Assembly: GCF_014126615.1 (NCBI RefSeq) | Contig: NZ_CP059896.1 | Location: forward strand, 1,932,501-1,996,500 | Direction: 5' to 3' | DNA length: 64,000 nucleotides | Source: Ciceribacter thiooxidans | GTDB taxonomy: Bacteria > Pseudomonadota > Alphaproteobacteria > Rhizobiales > Rhizobiaceae | Part shown: positions 46,894-57,516 of the stretch, in pieces | Layout: the number at the start of each line of letters is the position of its first letter | Position numbering within the stretch: position 1 is the first letter of the stretch | Translations under genes and position numbers: made by a program | Notes under the pieces: model-generated | Databases searched by the model: none | What the model saw: only the letters and a program-made list of their open reading frames with translations | What the model was told of the DNA's origin: nothing

Positions 46894-48177
46894 TCACCCA
46901 CCGTTCGCAAGCACCGGCTCGCGGTAGCGCCTGATCGCGGCGGTCAGCAGTTCGGCGATCTTCTCGCGCCAGCTTTCGTCGAGCAGTACCTTCTCATCGT
47001 CCTTGTTCGACAGAAACCCGAGCTCGAGCAGGATCGACGGGACGTCGTGGGCCTGCAGGACACGGAAACCGGCGAAGCGGTGCGGATTGTTGATCAGCGC
47101 GACCTGCCCGTCGAAGGAAGACACGACTTGCTCCGCCATCGCCACGGAAAACGCCTGGGTTTCGCGCCGGGTGAAATCGAGGAGGATGTCGGTGACCTCG
47201 GCCGGCTCGGCGGCGAGATCGACACCGCCGATGGCGTCGGCGAGGTTTTCCCGCTCGGCCAGCTCGGCCGCCATCTTGTCGGAGGCCTTGTCGGAGATCG
47301 TGTAGACGGTTGCGCCGCGGATGTTGTCCTGTCGCAGTTTGTCGGCGTGAAGCGAGACGAAGAGGTTCGCATGGTGCTGGCGCGCGATCGTCACCCGCTC
47401 CGACAGCGACAGGAACTCGTCGCCCTCGCGAGTCAGAAAGGCAAAGATTCCCGGCTCCCTCGCAAGGCGTCGCTGCAACGCCTTGGCGAAGGCGAGCGTG
47501 ATGTCCTTCTCCGGCGTCTTGGTTTCGCTGGCGATCGCGCCATTGTCGATACCGCCGTGACCGGCGTCGATGGCTATCACGAAGGTGTTGCCGGGCACCG
47601 GGCTCGACGTTCCGGGCCGATCTCCGCGTGCCGCCGCATCGGAGGCCGGCACGTCGACAACTACCCTTCCGCCGCTCCAGGCCTGGCGCTTGACGAGGTC
47701 GTCGAAGACTCCCCTCTTCACCATTTCGGCATCCAGCACCAGGCGAAAACCCTTGCCGGCCTCGTCGGCCTGGACTTCAGCAAGTGCGAGCTGCGCAGGA
47801 CGTTCGGTCGTCAGCACGATTCGTGCGGACCGGGCGCCGACCGCACCGTAACGGACGTCTTTGAAAAGCCCGCGCGCCTTCAAGTCCTCCACGGGGAAAG
47901 CAAACGCCGTGGCGGGCAGATCGACGACGATGCGATCTGGCTTTTCCAGGTAGCGGACTTCAAAGACGGGCTTGCGATCGAGATCGAGCACGATTCGCGT
48001 CCGCGCGCGGTCGCCGGCAATTCTCGCGGCATAGGCGAGCACCGGCGGCTCCCGATCTTCGTCGGCGGCCGGCGCCCTTTCCGGTATCATCAGCGACAGC
48101 AGCGCCACCATCAGGAAGCCGAGCAACCACGCACTACGGCGCGACCACGGCCGACCGATTCCAGACTGATGCAACAC
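46894..48177 (-). CDS. amiC: N-acetylmuramoyl-L-alanine amidase (AmiC type)
   Basis: The 427-residue protein has a signal sequence (SAWLLGFLMVALLSLM, cleavage near APAAD), an AMIN domain (about residues 45-150) that targets it to the cell wall or septum, and an Amidase_3 domain with zinc ligands in IAIDAGHGGIDNG, the E in the following helix and SLHADK, and the catalytic E in LLELGFLSNKDDE. It cleaves the amide between MurNAc and the stem peptide during cell separation. A GTG start with AAGGGG six bases upstream is used. It is followed by mrcA after 272 bases. Confidence 0.93.
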   Translation of the reverse strand: MLHQSGIGRPWSRRSAWLLGFLMVALLSLMIPERAPAADEDREPPVLAYAARIAGDRARTRIVLDLDRKPVFEVRYLEKPDRIVVDLPATAFAFPVEDLKARGLFKDVRYGAVGARSARIVLTTERPAQLALAEVQADEAGKGFRLVLDAEMVKRGVFDDLVKRQAWSGGRVVVDVPASDAAARGDRPGTSSPVPGNTFVIAIDAGHGGIDNGAIASETKTPEKDITLAFAKALQRRLAREPGIFAFLTREGDEFLSLSERVTIARQHHANLFVSLHADKLRQDNIRGATVYTISDKASDKMAAELAERENLADAIGGVDLAAEPAEVTDILLDFTRRETQAFSVAMAEQVVSSFDGQVALINNPHRFAGFRVLQAHDVPSILLELGFLSNKDDEKVLLDESWREKIAELLTAAIRRYREPVLANGG

Positions 48178-48751
48178 TTGCCCCTTTCAACGATATCACC
48201 GAGCCCGCCGCGGCCCGCCCGCACGGGAGAATCACACCGGCGCGCTAAACACCACTAATCCATGGGTATTATGGCACAAATGGGTTTTCCCTTGCTATTG
48301 CGGTGGAGAAAACATACAACGCAACCGAGGGATAGAGATGCCCACGGGATAGAATCATCGCCGCGGCTGCCAACCACAATCAGGTTTGGCGCCAGCTTGC
48401 CGGACATTCATCCACCGTATCTGCAGCTTTGTCCTGAAACTGGATCACAAGCCGGCACTCGGCCGGTTTCATCTACTGGTGGGCAACCACCAAGCGCTCT
48501 TTGCGAGCATTCATCGGGCCCAAGGGCCTATGGCATTGTCGTTTTTGTTCGGTCTTTGATGTCGTTGCAGCAGGTAGTCAGAAACATCAGCGGATTTGGA
48601 GCGCCCGGCGCCCCGGAAGCTGTTCAGTTGCTGCTCGCTCACCCCACCGGACGAAGACATCTATATCCGGCGCATCCCCAAGATATCTCTCGCCCGTTCA
48701 AGCAGCGTGCGACTCGATCTTGCCGAGAAGGCGCCGAGGAGCACAGCTTAC
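48178..48751 (+). promoter_or_regulatory. Long leader region of rne
   Basis: The 574 bases between amiC and rne contain no supportable gene. In many bacteria rne has a long 5' UTR whose structure lets RNase E control its own mRNA; length and position here fit, but no conserved hairpin could be identified by eye. Confidence 0.4.
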
Positions 48752-51574
48752 ATGGCAGACAAAATGCTTATCGACGCGTCTCACGAGGAAGAGACGCGCG
48801 TTGTCGTCGTTCGTGGTAACCGGATAGAAGAATTCGATTTCGAGTCCCAGCATAAGAAACAGATCAGGGGCAATATCTATCTGGCAAAGGTGACGCGGGT
48901 CGAGCCCTCGTTGCAGGCTGCCTTTGTCGATTACGGCGGCAATCGCCACGGTTTCCTGGCCTTCGCCGAAATCCATCCCGATTACTACCAGATCCCGCTT
49001 GCAGACCGCCAGGCGCTGCTGAGCGCCGAGGCCGAGGAGCACCGCCACGCCGACGACGGCGACGCGGAAAACGAAGCGCCCGTCGCGGCACAGGCGGCAG
49101 AAGCCGCCTCCCCGGCTGAAGATAGCGAACCCGTTGCCGAACCCGCGCCGACCGAGGATGCCCCGGTCGAAGCCGCCGAGGAGCCGGCCGCCAAGCCGAA
49201 GGCGCGGCGCGCCCGCAAGCCGCGCAGCAAGAAGGCCGCAGACGCGGCTGCCGAGCAGGCGGACGAAGCCGGAACGCAGGCGACGGACGAAGACGGCGGC
49301 GACGAAGGCGGGAAGACCATGGCCGCCATGGTCGACATGGACGAAATCTCCGAAGAGGCCGGCGGTCGCCGGGGCCGCGATGACGATTTCGACGATGACG
49401 ACGACGATCATGTCGAAGAAAAGGAAGAAATCGAATCCGTCGGCGCCGAGGACGCGATGGAAGAGGTTCCGGACCGCGTCGTTCGCAAGCCGCGCAAGCA
49501 GTACCGCATCCAGGAAGTCATCAAGCGCCGGCAGATCCTGCTGGTGCAGGTCGCCAAGGAAGAGCGCGGCAACAAGGGCGCGGCTCTCACCACCTATCTT
49601 TCGCTTGCAGGCCGCTATTCGGTGCTGATGCCGAACACGGCGCGCGGCGGCGGCATCTCCCGCAAGATCACCAATCCGGCCGACCGCAAGCGGCTGAAGG
49701 AAATCGCCCGCGGCCTCGAAGTGCCGCAGGGCATGGGCGTCATCCTGCGTACCGCCGGTGCAAACCGCACCAAGGTCGAGATCAAGCGCGACTTCGAATA
49801 CCTGATGCGCCTTTGGGAGAACGTCCGGACGCTGACGCTGAATTCGACGGCGCCGTGCCTCGTCTACGAGGAAGGCTCGCTCATCAAGCGCTCGATCCGT
49901 GACCTCTACAACAAGGATATCAGCGAGATCGTCGTTGCCGGCGAAGATGGCTATCGTGAAGCGAAAGACTTCATGAAGATGCTGATGCCGAGCCACGCCA
50001 AGGTGGTCCAGCCTTATCGCGACATCCACCCGATCTTCTCGCGTTCCGGCATCGAGGCCCAACTCGACCGCATGCTGCAGCCGCAGGTAACGCTGAAATC
50101 CGGCGGCTACATCATCATCAACCAGACCGAAGCGCTGGTGGCGATCGACGTCAACTCCGGCCGCTCGACGCGCGAACACTCGATCGAAGACACCGCGCTG
50201 CAGACGAACCTCGAAGCGGCGGAGGAAGTCGCACGCCAGCTTCGCCTGCGCGACCTCGCCGGCCTGATCGTCATCGACTTCATCGACATGGAAGAAAAGC
50301 GCAACAACCGCGCCGTCGAGAAGAAGCTGAAGGATTGCCTGAAGAACGACCGTGCCCGCATCCAGGTCGGCCGGATCTCGCATTTCGGCCTTCTGGAAAT
50401 GTCGCGCCAGCGCATCCGCGCCTCGGTTCTCGAATCAACGACGCAGCTCTGCCCGCATTGCGGCGGCACGGGCCTCATCCGCTCGCAGTCCTCTGTTGCG
50501 CTGCACGTCCTGCGTGGCATCGAAGAGTTCCTGCTGAAGAGCACGACGCACGACATCACCGTGCGCACGACGCCGGAAACGGCGCTCTACCTGCTGAATC
50601 ACAAGCGCGGGACGATCGTCGACTACGAACGCCGTTTCGGCGTGTCGATCGTGATCGACTCCGACGACACCGTCGGATCGCAGCACTTCGCCATCGACCG
50701 CGGCGAGCCGGTCCTGAACCCGGTCAAGATCGAAAGCCTGATGCCGGTAATCTCCGAGCCCGAAGAGGAGGAAGAGATCTACATCGAGCCGGAAGAAGAG
50801 GATGAAGACGAAACCGTTGAAACCTCAGCCGCGCCGCAAGCAAGCTCCGGCGACGAGCAGCAAGGACGCAAGCGCAAGCGTCGTCGGCGCCGGCGTGGTC
50901 GCAACGGAAACGGTAACGGCGAGGCCTCCTCTGCATCCGCGGACAATGGCGCCGATGAGGATGAAGACGAGGATGAAGGCGAAGAGGAAGGCAGCGTAGC
51001 CGCCTCTGCCGGAGCCGACGAGACGTCCGAAGAAGGCCAGAAGCGCAAGCGCCGCCGTCGTGGCAAGCGCGGCGGACGACGCAGCCGTCCGGGCGAAGAA
51101 GGTGCAGCGGACGCCGCGGCTGAAGGTGACGAGACCGACACCGCGGAAGACGAGGCGGAAGGTGCGGAAACCGCAGCCGAAGTGATCGAGGCGATCGCCG
51201 AAGAAACGGTGGCCGAAGAGCCATCCGCTATGGCGGCCATCGAATCGGCGGAAGAACCGGTAGCCCGCAAGCCGCGCCGTACCCGCAAGGCAAAGGTCGC
51301 CGTTTCGCCGGTTGAGGAACCGATCATCGCCGAAGAGGCGCCGCCGGTCGAACCCGAGGTTGCCGAGAAGAGCGCGACGCTCGCCGAGGAACCGGTCGCC
51401 GAGGAAACCGTGATGGAAGAGGCCGCGGAACCGGCAAAGCCCGCCCGTGCCAATCGCCAGTCGAATGTCACCACGTCCGAGCCGGTCGTCACGTCGGTAA
51501 AATCGACCACGCCGGAAGCCGAAGGTGACAAACCCAAGAAGGGTGGCTGGTGGCAGAAGCGCGGCTTCTTCTGA
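48752..51574 (+). CDS. rne: Ribonuclease E
   Basis: The 940-residue endonuclease begins MADKMLIDASHEEETRVVVV. The S1 RNA-binding domain is split by an acidic, Ala/Pro-rich insertion (about residues 95-240), typical of alphaproteobacteria. The catalytic DNase I-like domain has VAIDVNSGRST and LIVIDFIDME with the two Mg-binding aspartates, and a Zn-link CPHCGGTGL. The C-terminal 270 residues are low complexity (K/R- and E/A-rich) and form the degradosome scaffold/RNA-binding tail, ending GWWQKRGFF. It starts mRNA decay and rRNA processing at the inner membrane. Confidence 0.96.
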   Translation: MADKMLIDASHEEETRVVVVRGNRIEEFDFESQHKKQIRGNIYLAKVTRVEPSLQAAFVDYGGNRHGFLAFAEIHPDYYQIPLADRQALLSAEAEEHRHADDGDAENEAPVAAQAAEAASPAEDSEPVAEPAPTEDAPVEAAEEPAAKPKARRARKPRSKKAADAAAEQADEAGTQATDEDGGDEGGKTMAAMVDMDEISEEAGGRRGRDDDFDDDDDDHVEEKEEIESVGAEDAMEEVPDRVVRKPRKQYRIQEVIKRRQILLVQVAKEERGNKGAALTTYLSLAGRYSVLMPNTARGGGISRKITNPADRKRLKEIARGLEVPQGMGVILRTAGANRTKVEIKRDFEYLMRLWENVRTLTLNSTAPCLVYEEGSLIKRSIRDLYNKDISEIVVAGEDGYREAKDFMKMLMPSHAKVVQPYRDIHPIFSRSGIEAQLDRMLQPQVTLKSGGYIIINQTEALVAIDVNSGRSTREHSIEDTALQTNLEAAEEVARQLRLRDLAGLIVIDFIDMEEKRNNRAVEKKLKDCLKNDRARIQVGRISHFGLLEMSRQRIRASVLESTTQLCPHCGGTGLIRSQSSVALHVLRGIEEFLLKSTTHDITVRTTPETALYLLNHKRGTIVDYERRFGVSIVIDSDDTVGSQHFAIDRGEPVLNPVKIESLMPVISEPEEEEEIYIEPEEEDEDETVETSAAPQASSGDEQQGRKRKRRRRRRGRNGNGNGEASSASADNGADEDEDEDEGEEEGSVAASAGADETSEEGQKRKRRRRGKRGGRRSRPGEEGAADAAAEGDETDTAEDEAEGAETAAEVIEAIAEETVAEEPSAMAAIESAEEPVARKPRRTRKAKVAVSPVEEPIIAEEAPPVEPEVAEKSATLAEEPVAEETVMEEAAEPAKPARANRQSNVTTSEPVVTSVKSTTPEAEGDKPKKGGWWQKRGFF

Positions 51575-51602
51575 GACCGCCTCCGACATCTGAACACGCG
51601 AT

Positions 51603-51626
51603 GGCCGCCCCTCGGGCGGCCGTTTT
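51603..51626 (+). terminator. rne terminator
   Basis: An 8-bp stem (GGCCGCCC / GGGCGGCC, three-base loop) is followed by GTTTTG, 29 bases after the rne stop. Confidence 0.85.
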
Positions 51627-51664
51627 GCATTCGTGCTTCCCCTGGCGCCAGTCCCAGGCAGGCG

Positions 51665-52225
51665 TCAGGGAAGCGGTCTGCGGCGCGACATCAGAAGAGC
51701 CCTGTTACCGGCGACCGTCGCCTCCCCTTGCACGACGAAGCCGCACCGCGCGGCGAGGCGGATGGAGCGCCCGTGTGCGGGATCGAAGATGGCGGCAATT
51801 CTGTCGCCAATGAAATTGGCGTCCGCCCATCGGAGAACCGCCGTCATTGCTTCAGTCGCGATTCCCTGCCCCTGAGCCTCAGGCGCAAGAAGCCAGCCCG
51901 CCTCCGGAATGCGGTCGAGCGAAGGAGTCATCGCGCGCTTGAAATCAGCAAAGCCCAGTTCACCCAGATATTCGCCCGTGTGACGGTCCTCGATCGCCCA
52001 ATAGCCGAAGCCGAGAAGACGCCAGTGCCCCACATAGCGCAGCAGTCGCGCCCAGCTTTCCTGCCTCGTCGAGGGTTTCGCGCTGATGTAGCGGACAACG
52101 TTCTCATCGGCCCACATGCGCGCCAGCGCGTCGAGGTCGGAAACACGGTGCCCGCGCAGTCGCGTGCGCTCCGTCAGCAGTTCCGGAGCCTCGAACGACG
52201 GCTGTCTCACCCACGAAATAGTCAT
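51665..52225 (-). CDS. GNAT-family N-acetyltransferase (RimJ/RimL-like)
   Basis: The 186-residue protein has the RimJ/RimL type order: ERTRLRGHRVSDLDALARMW near the start and an acetyl-CoA loop region EAQGQGIATEAMTAVLRWAD. It would acetylate an amino group on a protein or small molecule; substrate unknown. The ATG at 52225 has GGAGGTG about four bases upstream. Convergent with rne. Confidence 0.88.
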   Translation of the reverse strand: MTISWVRQPSFEAPELLTERTRLRGHRVSDLDALARMWADENVVRYISAKPSTRQESWARLLRYVGHWRLLGFGYWAIEDRHTGEYLGELGFADFKRAMTPSLDRIPEAGWLLAPEAQGQGIATEAMTAVLRWADANFIGDRIAAIFDPAHGRSIRLAARCGFVVQGEATVAGNRALLMSRRRPLP

Positions 52226-52321
52226 CAGCACCTCCCGCCTTGTCGACAGATCCAATCCAGACGTTAGAGCCTGACTTGGCCTATGACGGCAAGAGATCAA
52301 AGGCGAACTTGTCGCCGGGCG

Positions 52322-53515
52322 CTATTTCAGCCAGCGCTCGATGCGGTCGAGCGCCTCGACCATTTCCGCCATCGTTCCGGCATAGGAAAAGCGCATGGCG
52401 CGATGCCCCTCCACCGGATCGAAGTCCAGGCCGGGCGTCGCCGCGACGTCGATCGCCGAGAGCATTTCTCGGGCGAAGGTCATGCTGTCGTTGGTGTGAC
52501 GGCTGACGTCGACATAAGCGTAGAACGCTCCGTCCATCGGCGACAGCAACGGAAGCCCGAGCCTCGGCAACCGCTCCATGAGATAATCGCGATTGGCACG
52601 GCAACTCGCCTTGTAGTGCTCCAGTTCCTCACCGGCCGTGAGCGCCGCCACCGCCGCGATCTGGGAGAGTTCCGGGGCGGAGATGTAGAGGCTTTGCGCC
52701 AGGCATTCGAGCGGGCGCACGAGCTCCGGCGGAACCACCATCCAGCCGATGCGCCAACCGGTCATGCAGTAGTATTTCGAGAAGGAGTTGATGATCACCG
52801 AGCGGTCGCCGATCTCCAGCGCGCTCGCCTCGTCGCCGGAGAAGGTCAGGCCGTGGTAGATCTCGTCGGAGATCAGGTTGATCCCCTCGCCCTCGCAATA
52901 GCGCGCGAGCTCTGCAAGCTGCGCCTTGCCCGTCACCGTTCCGGTCGGATTGGCGGGGCTGGCGAGCAGAACGCCCTTCAGCCGGAGCCCGGCTTCGCGC
53001 TGCGCCTCTTCGAGGCTCTCGGGTGTCAGGGTGAAGTGCGTTGCGGCGTTGACCGGCACCTCGACGACCGTCAACCCGAGCGCCTTGAGGATATTGCGAT
53101 AGGCCGGGTATCCGGGTCTGGCGATCGCCACGGCGTCGCCCGCATCGAAGAGGCCGAGAAAGGCGAGATTGAAGGCCGCCGACGAGCCCGTCGTGACGAT
53201 GACCCGTTCGGCGTCGACGGTAACCCCGTGTCGCTGCTGGTAGTAGTCGGCGAGCGCCTGGCGCAATTCTCCGGTGCCGAGCGCGTCCGTGTAGCCGATC
53301 CGGCCATGTTCGAGCGCGGCCCGCGCCGCCGCAAGCGCCGCCTGTGGGGCCGGGTGTCCGGGCTGGCCGACCGCCATGGAAATGACCGGCTGCCCCGCCT
53401 GCCGGCGCCGAGTGGCTTCGGCCAGCACATCCATGGCGTGAAACGGTTCGACGGCACTGCGTTTGGAAATGGTGACCACTGTCAATTCTCTCGCTTCTGC
53501 TGGGGCGCCTGACAT
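52322..53515 (-). CDS. Class I/II PLP-dependent aminotransferase
   Basis: About 397 residues with the aspartate aminotransferase fold: GQPGHPAPQAALAA, the ASPANPTGTVT and SDEIYHGLTF signatures, and the PLP-binding lysine in SFSKYYCMTGWRIGW. Substrate cannot be predicted. The start is uncertain: an ATG at 53515 is used here, a GTG at 53539 and a GTG near 53479 are alternatives, and none has a good ribosome-binding site. It is divergent from the DsbA-like gene. Confidence 0.9.
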   Translation of the reverse strand: MSGAPAEARELTVVTISKRSAVEPFHAMDVLAEATRRRQAGQPVISMAVGQPGHPAPQAALAAARAALEHGRIGYTDALGTGELRQALADYYQQRHGVTVDAERVIVTTGSSAAFNLAFLGLFDAGDAVAIARPGYPAYRNILKALGLTVVEVPVNAATHFTLTPESLEEAQREAGLRLKGVLLASPANPTGTVTGKAQLAELARYCEGEGINLISDEIYHGLTFSGDEASALEIGDRSVIINSFSKYYCMTGWRIGWMVVPPELVRPLECLAQSLYISAPELSQIAAVAALTAGEELEHYKASCRANRDYLMERLPRLGLPLLSPMDGAFYAYVDVSRHTNDSMTFAREMLSAIDVAATPGLDFDPVEGHRAMRFSYAGTMAEMVEALDRIERWLK

Positions 53516-53679
53516 TTGCCGTATTATTGCTGTGTTCACAATGGCGAGATTGGCGCGGAGGGGCCATTTTTCGACCTTCCATTCCGCGTTCCAGACACTA
53601 CATTGATCCCGAATCCAATCGGTTCCGGCGGAGCCAGCCGGCTGTCGGCTACCTGCCGGCGACCCTTACGAGGAATGAC

Positions 53680-54441
53680 ATGCCCCTGACGTTCAAACAT
53701 CTCGCCGTTGCGGCTCTCGCTCTCCTGCCCGCAGCACTGCCGACAACGGTGAATGCGCTCGACGACCAGCAGAAGAAAGAATTCGGCGAGTTCATCAAGG
53801 AATACCTGATCGCGAACCCCGAGATCATGCTCGACGTGCAAGACGCGCTCGAAAAGAAGCAGCAGGAGGCACGTCAGCAGCAGGCCTCGGCCGCGGTCGA
53901 AACCAACAAGGAAGCGCTCTTTGCCTCGAAGTACGATCTCTCTCTCGGCAATCCGCAGGGCGACATCACGATCGTCGAGTTCTTCGACTACAATTGTGGC
54001 TACTGCAAGCGCGCCCTTTCCGACATGGACAGCATCATCGCCGGCGACAAGAACGTTCGCTTCGTGCTGAAGGAATTCCCGATCCTCGGGCCGGATTCAG
54101 AAGCCGCGCACAAGGTCTCGGACGCCTTCCGGAAGATCGCGCCGGAAAAATACGGCGAGTTCCACCGCGCGCTGCTCGGCGGCGAGGGCCGCGCCAATGA
54201 GGCGCGCGCGCTCGAAGTCGCCGCCTCGCTCGGTGTCGAAGAGGCCGATATCCGCAAGAAGATGGCCGAGAGCCCGAACGACGAATCCGTCCACGAGGCC
54301 TATCAGCTCGCCACCAGCCTCGGCATCACCGGCACCCCCTCCTACATCGTCGGCAATGAAGCCGTATTCGGGGCCATCGGCTCGAAGGCGATCGAAGAGA
54401 AGGTCGCGAACGTCCGCAGCTGCGGCCGCACCGCCTGCTGA
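53680..54441 (+). CDS. DsbA-family thioredoxin-fold protein (Com1/DsbG-like)
   Basis: The 253-residue protein has a Sec signal peptide (about residues 1-27), a helical linker rich in Q/E/K, and a DsbA-type thioredoxin domain with CGYC at residues 106-109 and the cis-proline loop GITGTPSYIVG. It would act as a periplasmic disulfide oxidase or isomerase. GAGG lies seven bases upstream of the ATG. This type is common in alphaproteobacteria next to aroQ-accBC; it could supply oxidised thiols for envelope proteins. Confidence 0.9.
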   Translation: MPLTFKHLAVAALALLPAALPTTVNALDDQQKKEFGEFIKEYLIANPEIMLDVQDALEKKQQEARQQQASAAVETNKEALFASKYDLSLGNPQGDITIVEFFDYNCGYCKRALSDMDSIIAGDKNVRFVLKEFPILGPDSEAAHKVSDAFRKIAPEKYGEFHRALLGGEGRANEARALEVAASLGVEEADIRKKMAESPNDESVHEAYQLATSLGITGTPSYIVGNEAVFGAIGSKAIEEKVANVRSCGRTAC

Positions 54442-54571
54442 GTGCCGGAGAAGCGTCTCAACCCCTCTCTCCCCCGCAAAGTCGGGGGAACTCAGGCGTC
54501 TGGCCCGCAGGGGGCTTTCCCTTGCGGGCCTCTCAGTCTATAGGAGGCGCTTGAAGAGAGACGGACCCCTC

Positions 54572-55009
54572 ATGAGCAAAACGATCTTTGTGCTGAACGG
54601 CCCCAATCTGAATATGCTCGGCAAGCGCGAGCCCGGAATCTATGGCGGCAAGACCCTCGTCGATATCGAGGCCGACTGCAAGGAAGCGGGTGACGCGCTC
54701 GGCTTCCATGTCGACTTCCGCCAGAGCAATCACGAGGGCAAGCTCGTCGACTGGCTGCATGAGGCCAATGACGTCGCGGTCGGCGTTGCGATCAATCCCG
54801 GCGCCTACGGACACACCTCCATTGCCATGCACGACGCGATCCGCGCGATTTCCGTTCCGGTCGTCGAAGTGCACATATCCAATATCCACGCGCGGGAAGA
54901 ATTCCGCCACAAGTCGATGATCGCACCGGCCGCCAAGGGCATGATCTGCGGCTTCGGCCCCCACAGCTACATCCTGGCGCTGCATGCGCTGAAAAACATC
55001 ACGCAATAA
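54572..55009 (+). CDS. aroQ: 3-dehydroquinate dehydratase, type II
   Basis: The 145-residue enzyme catalyses the third step of the shikimate pathway. Motifs: LNGPNLNMLGKREPGIYG with the catalytic tyrosine, RQSNHEG, and INPGAYGHTS and EVHISNIHAREEFRHKS around the active-site histidine and arginine. It is followed 21 bases later by accB, an order usual in rhizobia. Confidence 0.97.
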   Translation: MSKTIFVLNGPNLNMLGKREPGIYGGKTLVDIEADCKEAGDALGFHVDFRQSNHEGKLVDWLHEANDVAVGVAINPGAYGHTSIAMHDAIRAISVPVVEVHISNIHAREEFRHKSMIAPAAKGMICGFGPHSYILALHALKNITQ

Positions 55010-55030
55010 CAAGAATATAGGACCTCACCC

Positions 55031-55504
55031 ATGGCTGAAAAGAAATCGGGAATCGATCAGGCGCTGATCCGTGACCTCGCGAACATCCTCAACGAGACCG
55101 ATCTGACCGAGATCGAAGTCGAACAGGACGACCTGAGAATCCGCGTCTCGCGCTCCGGTCCGCAGATGGTCGCCATGCAGCAGGCCCCGGCCTACCAGTT
55201 TCCCGCGGCCGCCCCTGCCCCGGTTGCCGCCGCTGCTCCGGCAGCCGCTGCCGAGCCGGCACGCAATCTCTCGAATGCGGTCACCGCCCCGATGGTCGGC
55301 ACCGCCTATCTCTCCCCCGCCCCGGGCGCTCGTCCCTTTGTCGAGGTCGGTTCGATCGTCAAGGAAGGTCAGACGGTTCTCATCATCGAAGCGATGAAGA
55401 CGATGAACCAGATCCCGGCCCCGCGTTCCGGCAAGGTCGTGGAAATTCTGATCGAGGACGCCCGGCCCGTCGAGTACGGCGAGCCCATGCTGATCATCGA
55501 GTGA
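55031..55504 (+). CDS. accB: Biotin carboxyl carrier protein of acetyl-CoA carboxylase
   Basis: The 157-residue protein has a helical N-terminus, an Ala/Pro-rich linker (about residues 55-80) and the C-terminal biotinyl domain with EAMKTMNQI; the lysine carries biotin. The usual leucine after the lysine (AMKLM) is threonine here, a common variation. The stop lies five bases before the accC start. It supplies malonyl-CoA for fatty acid synthesis with AccC and AccAD. Confidence 0.96.
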   Translation: MAEKKSGIDQALIRDLANILNETDLTEIEVEQDDLRIRVSRSGPQMVAMQQAPAYQFPAAAPAPVAAAAPAAAAEPARNLSNAVTAPMVGTAYLSPAPGARPFVEVGSIVKEGQTVLIIEAMKTMNQIPAPRSGKVVEILIEDARPVEYGEPMLIIE

Positions 55505-55509
55505 GGCCC

Positions 55510-56859
55510 ATGAGCGGTATTTCGAAGATCCTGATTGCCAATCGCGGCGAAATCGCCCTTCGCGTCCTGCGCGCCTGCAAGGAGCTCGGCATCGCCACGG
55601 TGGCCGTTCACTCGACGGCGGATGCCGACGCGATGCATGTCCGGCTCGCCGACGAGAGCGTCTGCATCGGCCCGCCGCCGTCGCGCGAAAGCTACCTCAA
55701 CATCCACCAGATCGTCGCTGCCTGCGAGATTACCGGCGCCGACGCCGTCCATCCGGGCTACGGTTTCCTTTCGGAAAACGCCAAGTTCGCCGATATCCTC
55801 GATGCGCACGGCATCACCTTCATCGGGCCGACGGCAGAGCACATCCGCCTGATGGGCGACAAGATCACCGCCAAGCTGACGGCGATGGATCTCGGCATTC
55901 CCGTCGTTCCGGGTTCCGACGGCGAGGTGACGGAAGACAACCTGATGGCCACCGCGCACCGCATCGGCTTTCCGGTTCTCATCAAGGCGACGGCAGGCGG
56001 CGGTGGCCGCGGCATGAAGGTGGCCAAGACCGAGGAAGACCTCGAGGAAGCCTTCAACACCGCCCGGACCGAAGCGGCAGCCGCTTTCGGCAATCCGGCC
56101 GTCTACATGGAAAAGTACCTCGGCAAGCCGCGGCACATCGAGATCCAGGTCCTCGGCGACGGTGAAGGCAACGCCATCCACCTCGGCGAGCGCGACTGCT
56201 CGCTGCAGCGGCGCCACCAGAAGGTCTGGGAAGAGGCCAACTCTCCGGCGCTCAACGTCGAACAGCGCATGAAGATCGGCCAGATCTGCGCCGACGCCAT
56301 GATGAAGATGAAGTACCGCGGCGCCGGCACGATCGAGTTCCTCTACGAGAACGGCGAATTCTACTTCATCGAAATGAACACCCGTCTGCAGGTGGAGCAT
56401 CCGATCACCGAAGCGATCACCGGCATCGACCTCGTGCACGAACAGATCCGCATCGCTTCCGGCGCCGGTCTCTCGGTCACGCAGGACGAGGTGACCTTCT
56501 CCGGCCACGCCATCGAATGCCGCATCAACGCCGAGGACCCGCGCACCTTCGTGCCCTCCCCCGGCACGATCACGCATTTCCATGCTCCGGGCGGTCTCGG
56601 CGTGCGCGTGGATTCGGGCGCGTACCAAGGCTATAAGATCCCGCCCTACTACGACAGCCTGATCGGCAAGCTGATTGTGCACGGGCGCACACGCGTCGAA
56701 TGCATGATGCGTCTGCGCCGCGTGCTCGATGAATTCGTCATCGACGGCATCAAGACAACCCTGCCGCTGTTCCAGGACCTGATCGCCAATCAGGACATCG
56801 CGAACGGCGACTACGACATCCACTGGCTGGAGGATTATCTGGCCAGAACTTCAGCCTGA
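55510..56859 (+). CDS. accC: Biotin carboxylase of acetyl-CoA carboxylase
   Basis: The 449-residue ATP-grasp enzyme carboxylates biotin on AccB. Motifs: [31 protein letters not shown], the glycine-rich ATP loop [13 protein letters not shown], and the active-site region [17 protein letters not shown] plus [14 protein letters not shown]. It is coupled to accB and followed nine bases later by aat. Confidence 0.97.
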   Translation: MSGISKILIANRGEIALRVLRACKELGIATVAVHSTADADAMHVRLADESVCIGPPPSRESYLNIHQIVAACEITGADAVHPGYGFLSENAKFADILDAHGITFIGPTAEHIRLMGDKITAKLTAMDLGIPVVPGSDGEVTEDNLMATAHRIGFPVLIKATAGGGGRGMKVAKTEEDLEEAFNTARTEAAAAFGNPAVYMEKYLGKPRHIEIQVLGDGEGNAIHLGERDCSLQRRHQKVWEEANSPALNVEQRMKIGQICADAMMKMKYRGAGTIEFLYENGEFYFIEMNTRLQVEHPITEAITGIDLVHEQIRIASGAGLSVTQDEVTFSGHAIECRINAEDPRTFVPSPGTITHFHAPGGLGVRVDSGAYQGYKIPPYYDSLIGKLIVHGRTRVECMMRLRRVLDEFVIDGIKTTLPLFQDLIANQDIANGDYDIHWLEDYLARTSA

Positions 56860-56868
56860 AGAACGCCG

Positions 56869-57486
56869 ATGGCAGGGCCGCGCAGCAGAGATTACTCGAT
56901 CACTCCGGAGATCCTGCTGCGTGCCTATTCCATCGGCCTCTTTCCGATGGCGGAATCGGCGGACGACCCGGAAATCTTCTGGGTCGAGCCCGAACTTCGG
57001 GGCATCATCCCGCTTGATGCGCTTCACGTCTCGAAGAGTCTTGCCAAGGCAATGCGCCACAAGCCCTTCGACATCCGTTATGATACCGCCTTCGACCTTG
57101 TCCTCGACAAATGCGCAGAAGCAGCCGAAGACCGGCCGAGTACCTGGATCAACCAGACAATCAAGGATCTCTACCGCGCGCTTCACCGGATGGGCCATGC
57201 CCATAGCGTCGAAGCCTGGGACGGAGACGAACTCGTCGGTGGGCTGTACGGCGTCTCGCTCGGCTCTGCTTTCTTCGGCGAGAGCATGTTTGCCCGGCGC
57301 ACCAATGCCTCGAAAATCTGTCTTGTCCACCTCGTCGAACGCCTGAGGGAGCGTGGCTTCACGCTGCTCGACACGCAGTTCACGACGGAGCACCTGAAGA
57401 CCTTCGGCGCGATCGACGTGCCGAAGGACCAGTATGCGCGTCTGTTGGAAAAGGCCGTGGCGGGACCGGACCTCCCCTTCGCCTGA
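56869..57486 (+). CDS. aat: Leucyl/phenylalanyl-tRNA-protein transferase
   Basis: The 205-residue enzyme adds Leu or Phe to proteins with N-terminal Arg or Lys, marking them for ClpS/ClpAP degradation (N-degron pathway). Family motifs visible: [55 protein letters not shown] and [14 protein letters not shown]. It is last in the aroQ-accB-accC-aat run. Confidence 0.96.
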   Translation: MAGPRSRDYSITPEILLRAYSIGLFPMAESADDPEIFWVEPELRGIIPLDALHVSKSLAKAMRHKPFDIRYDTAFDLVLDKCAEAAEDRPSTWINQTIKDLYRALHRMGHAHSVEAWDGDELVGGLYGVSLGSAFFGESMFARRTNASKICLVHLVERLRERGFTLLDTQFTTEHLKTFGAIDVPKDQYARLLEKAVAGPDLPFA

Positions 57487-57516
57487 CGGAACGAATTCGA
57501 CGTTTACGCCAGAACG

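Noticed and set aside
48698..50383. Long minus-strand open frame opposite rne
   Set aside because: Shadow of rne; no family resemblance.
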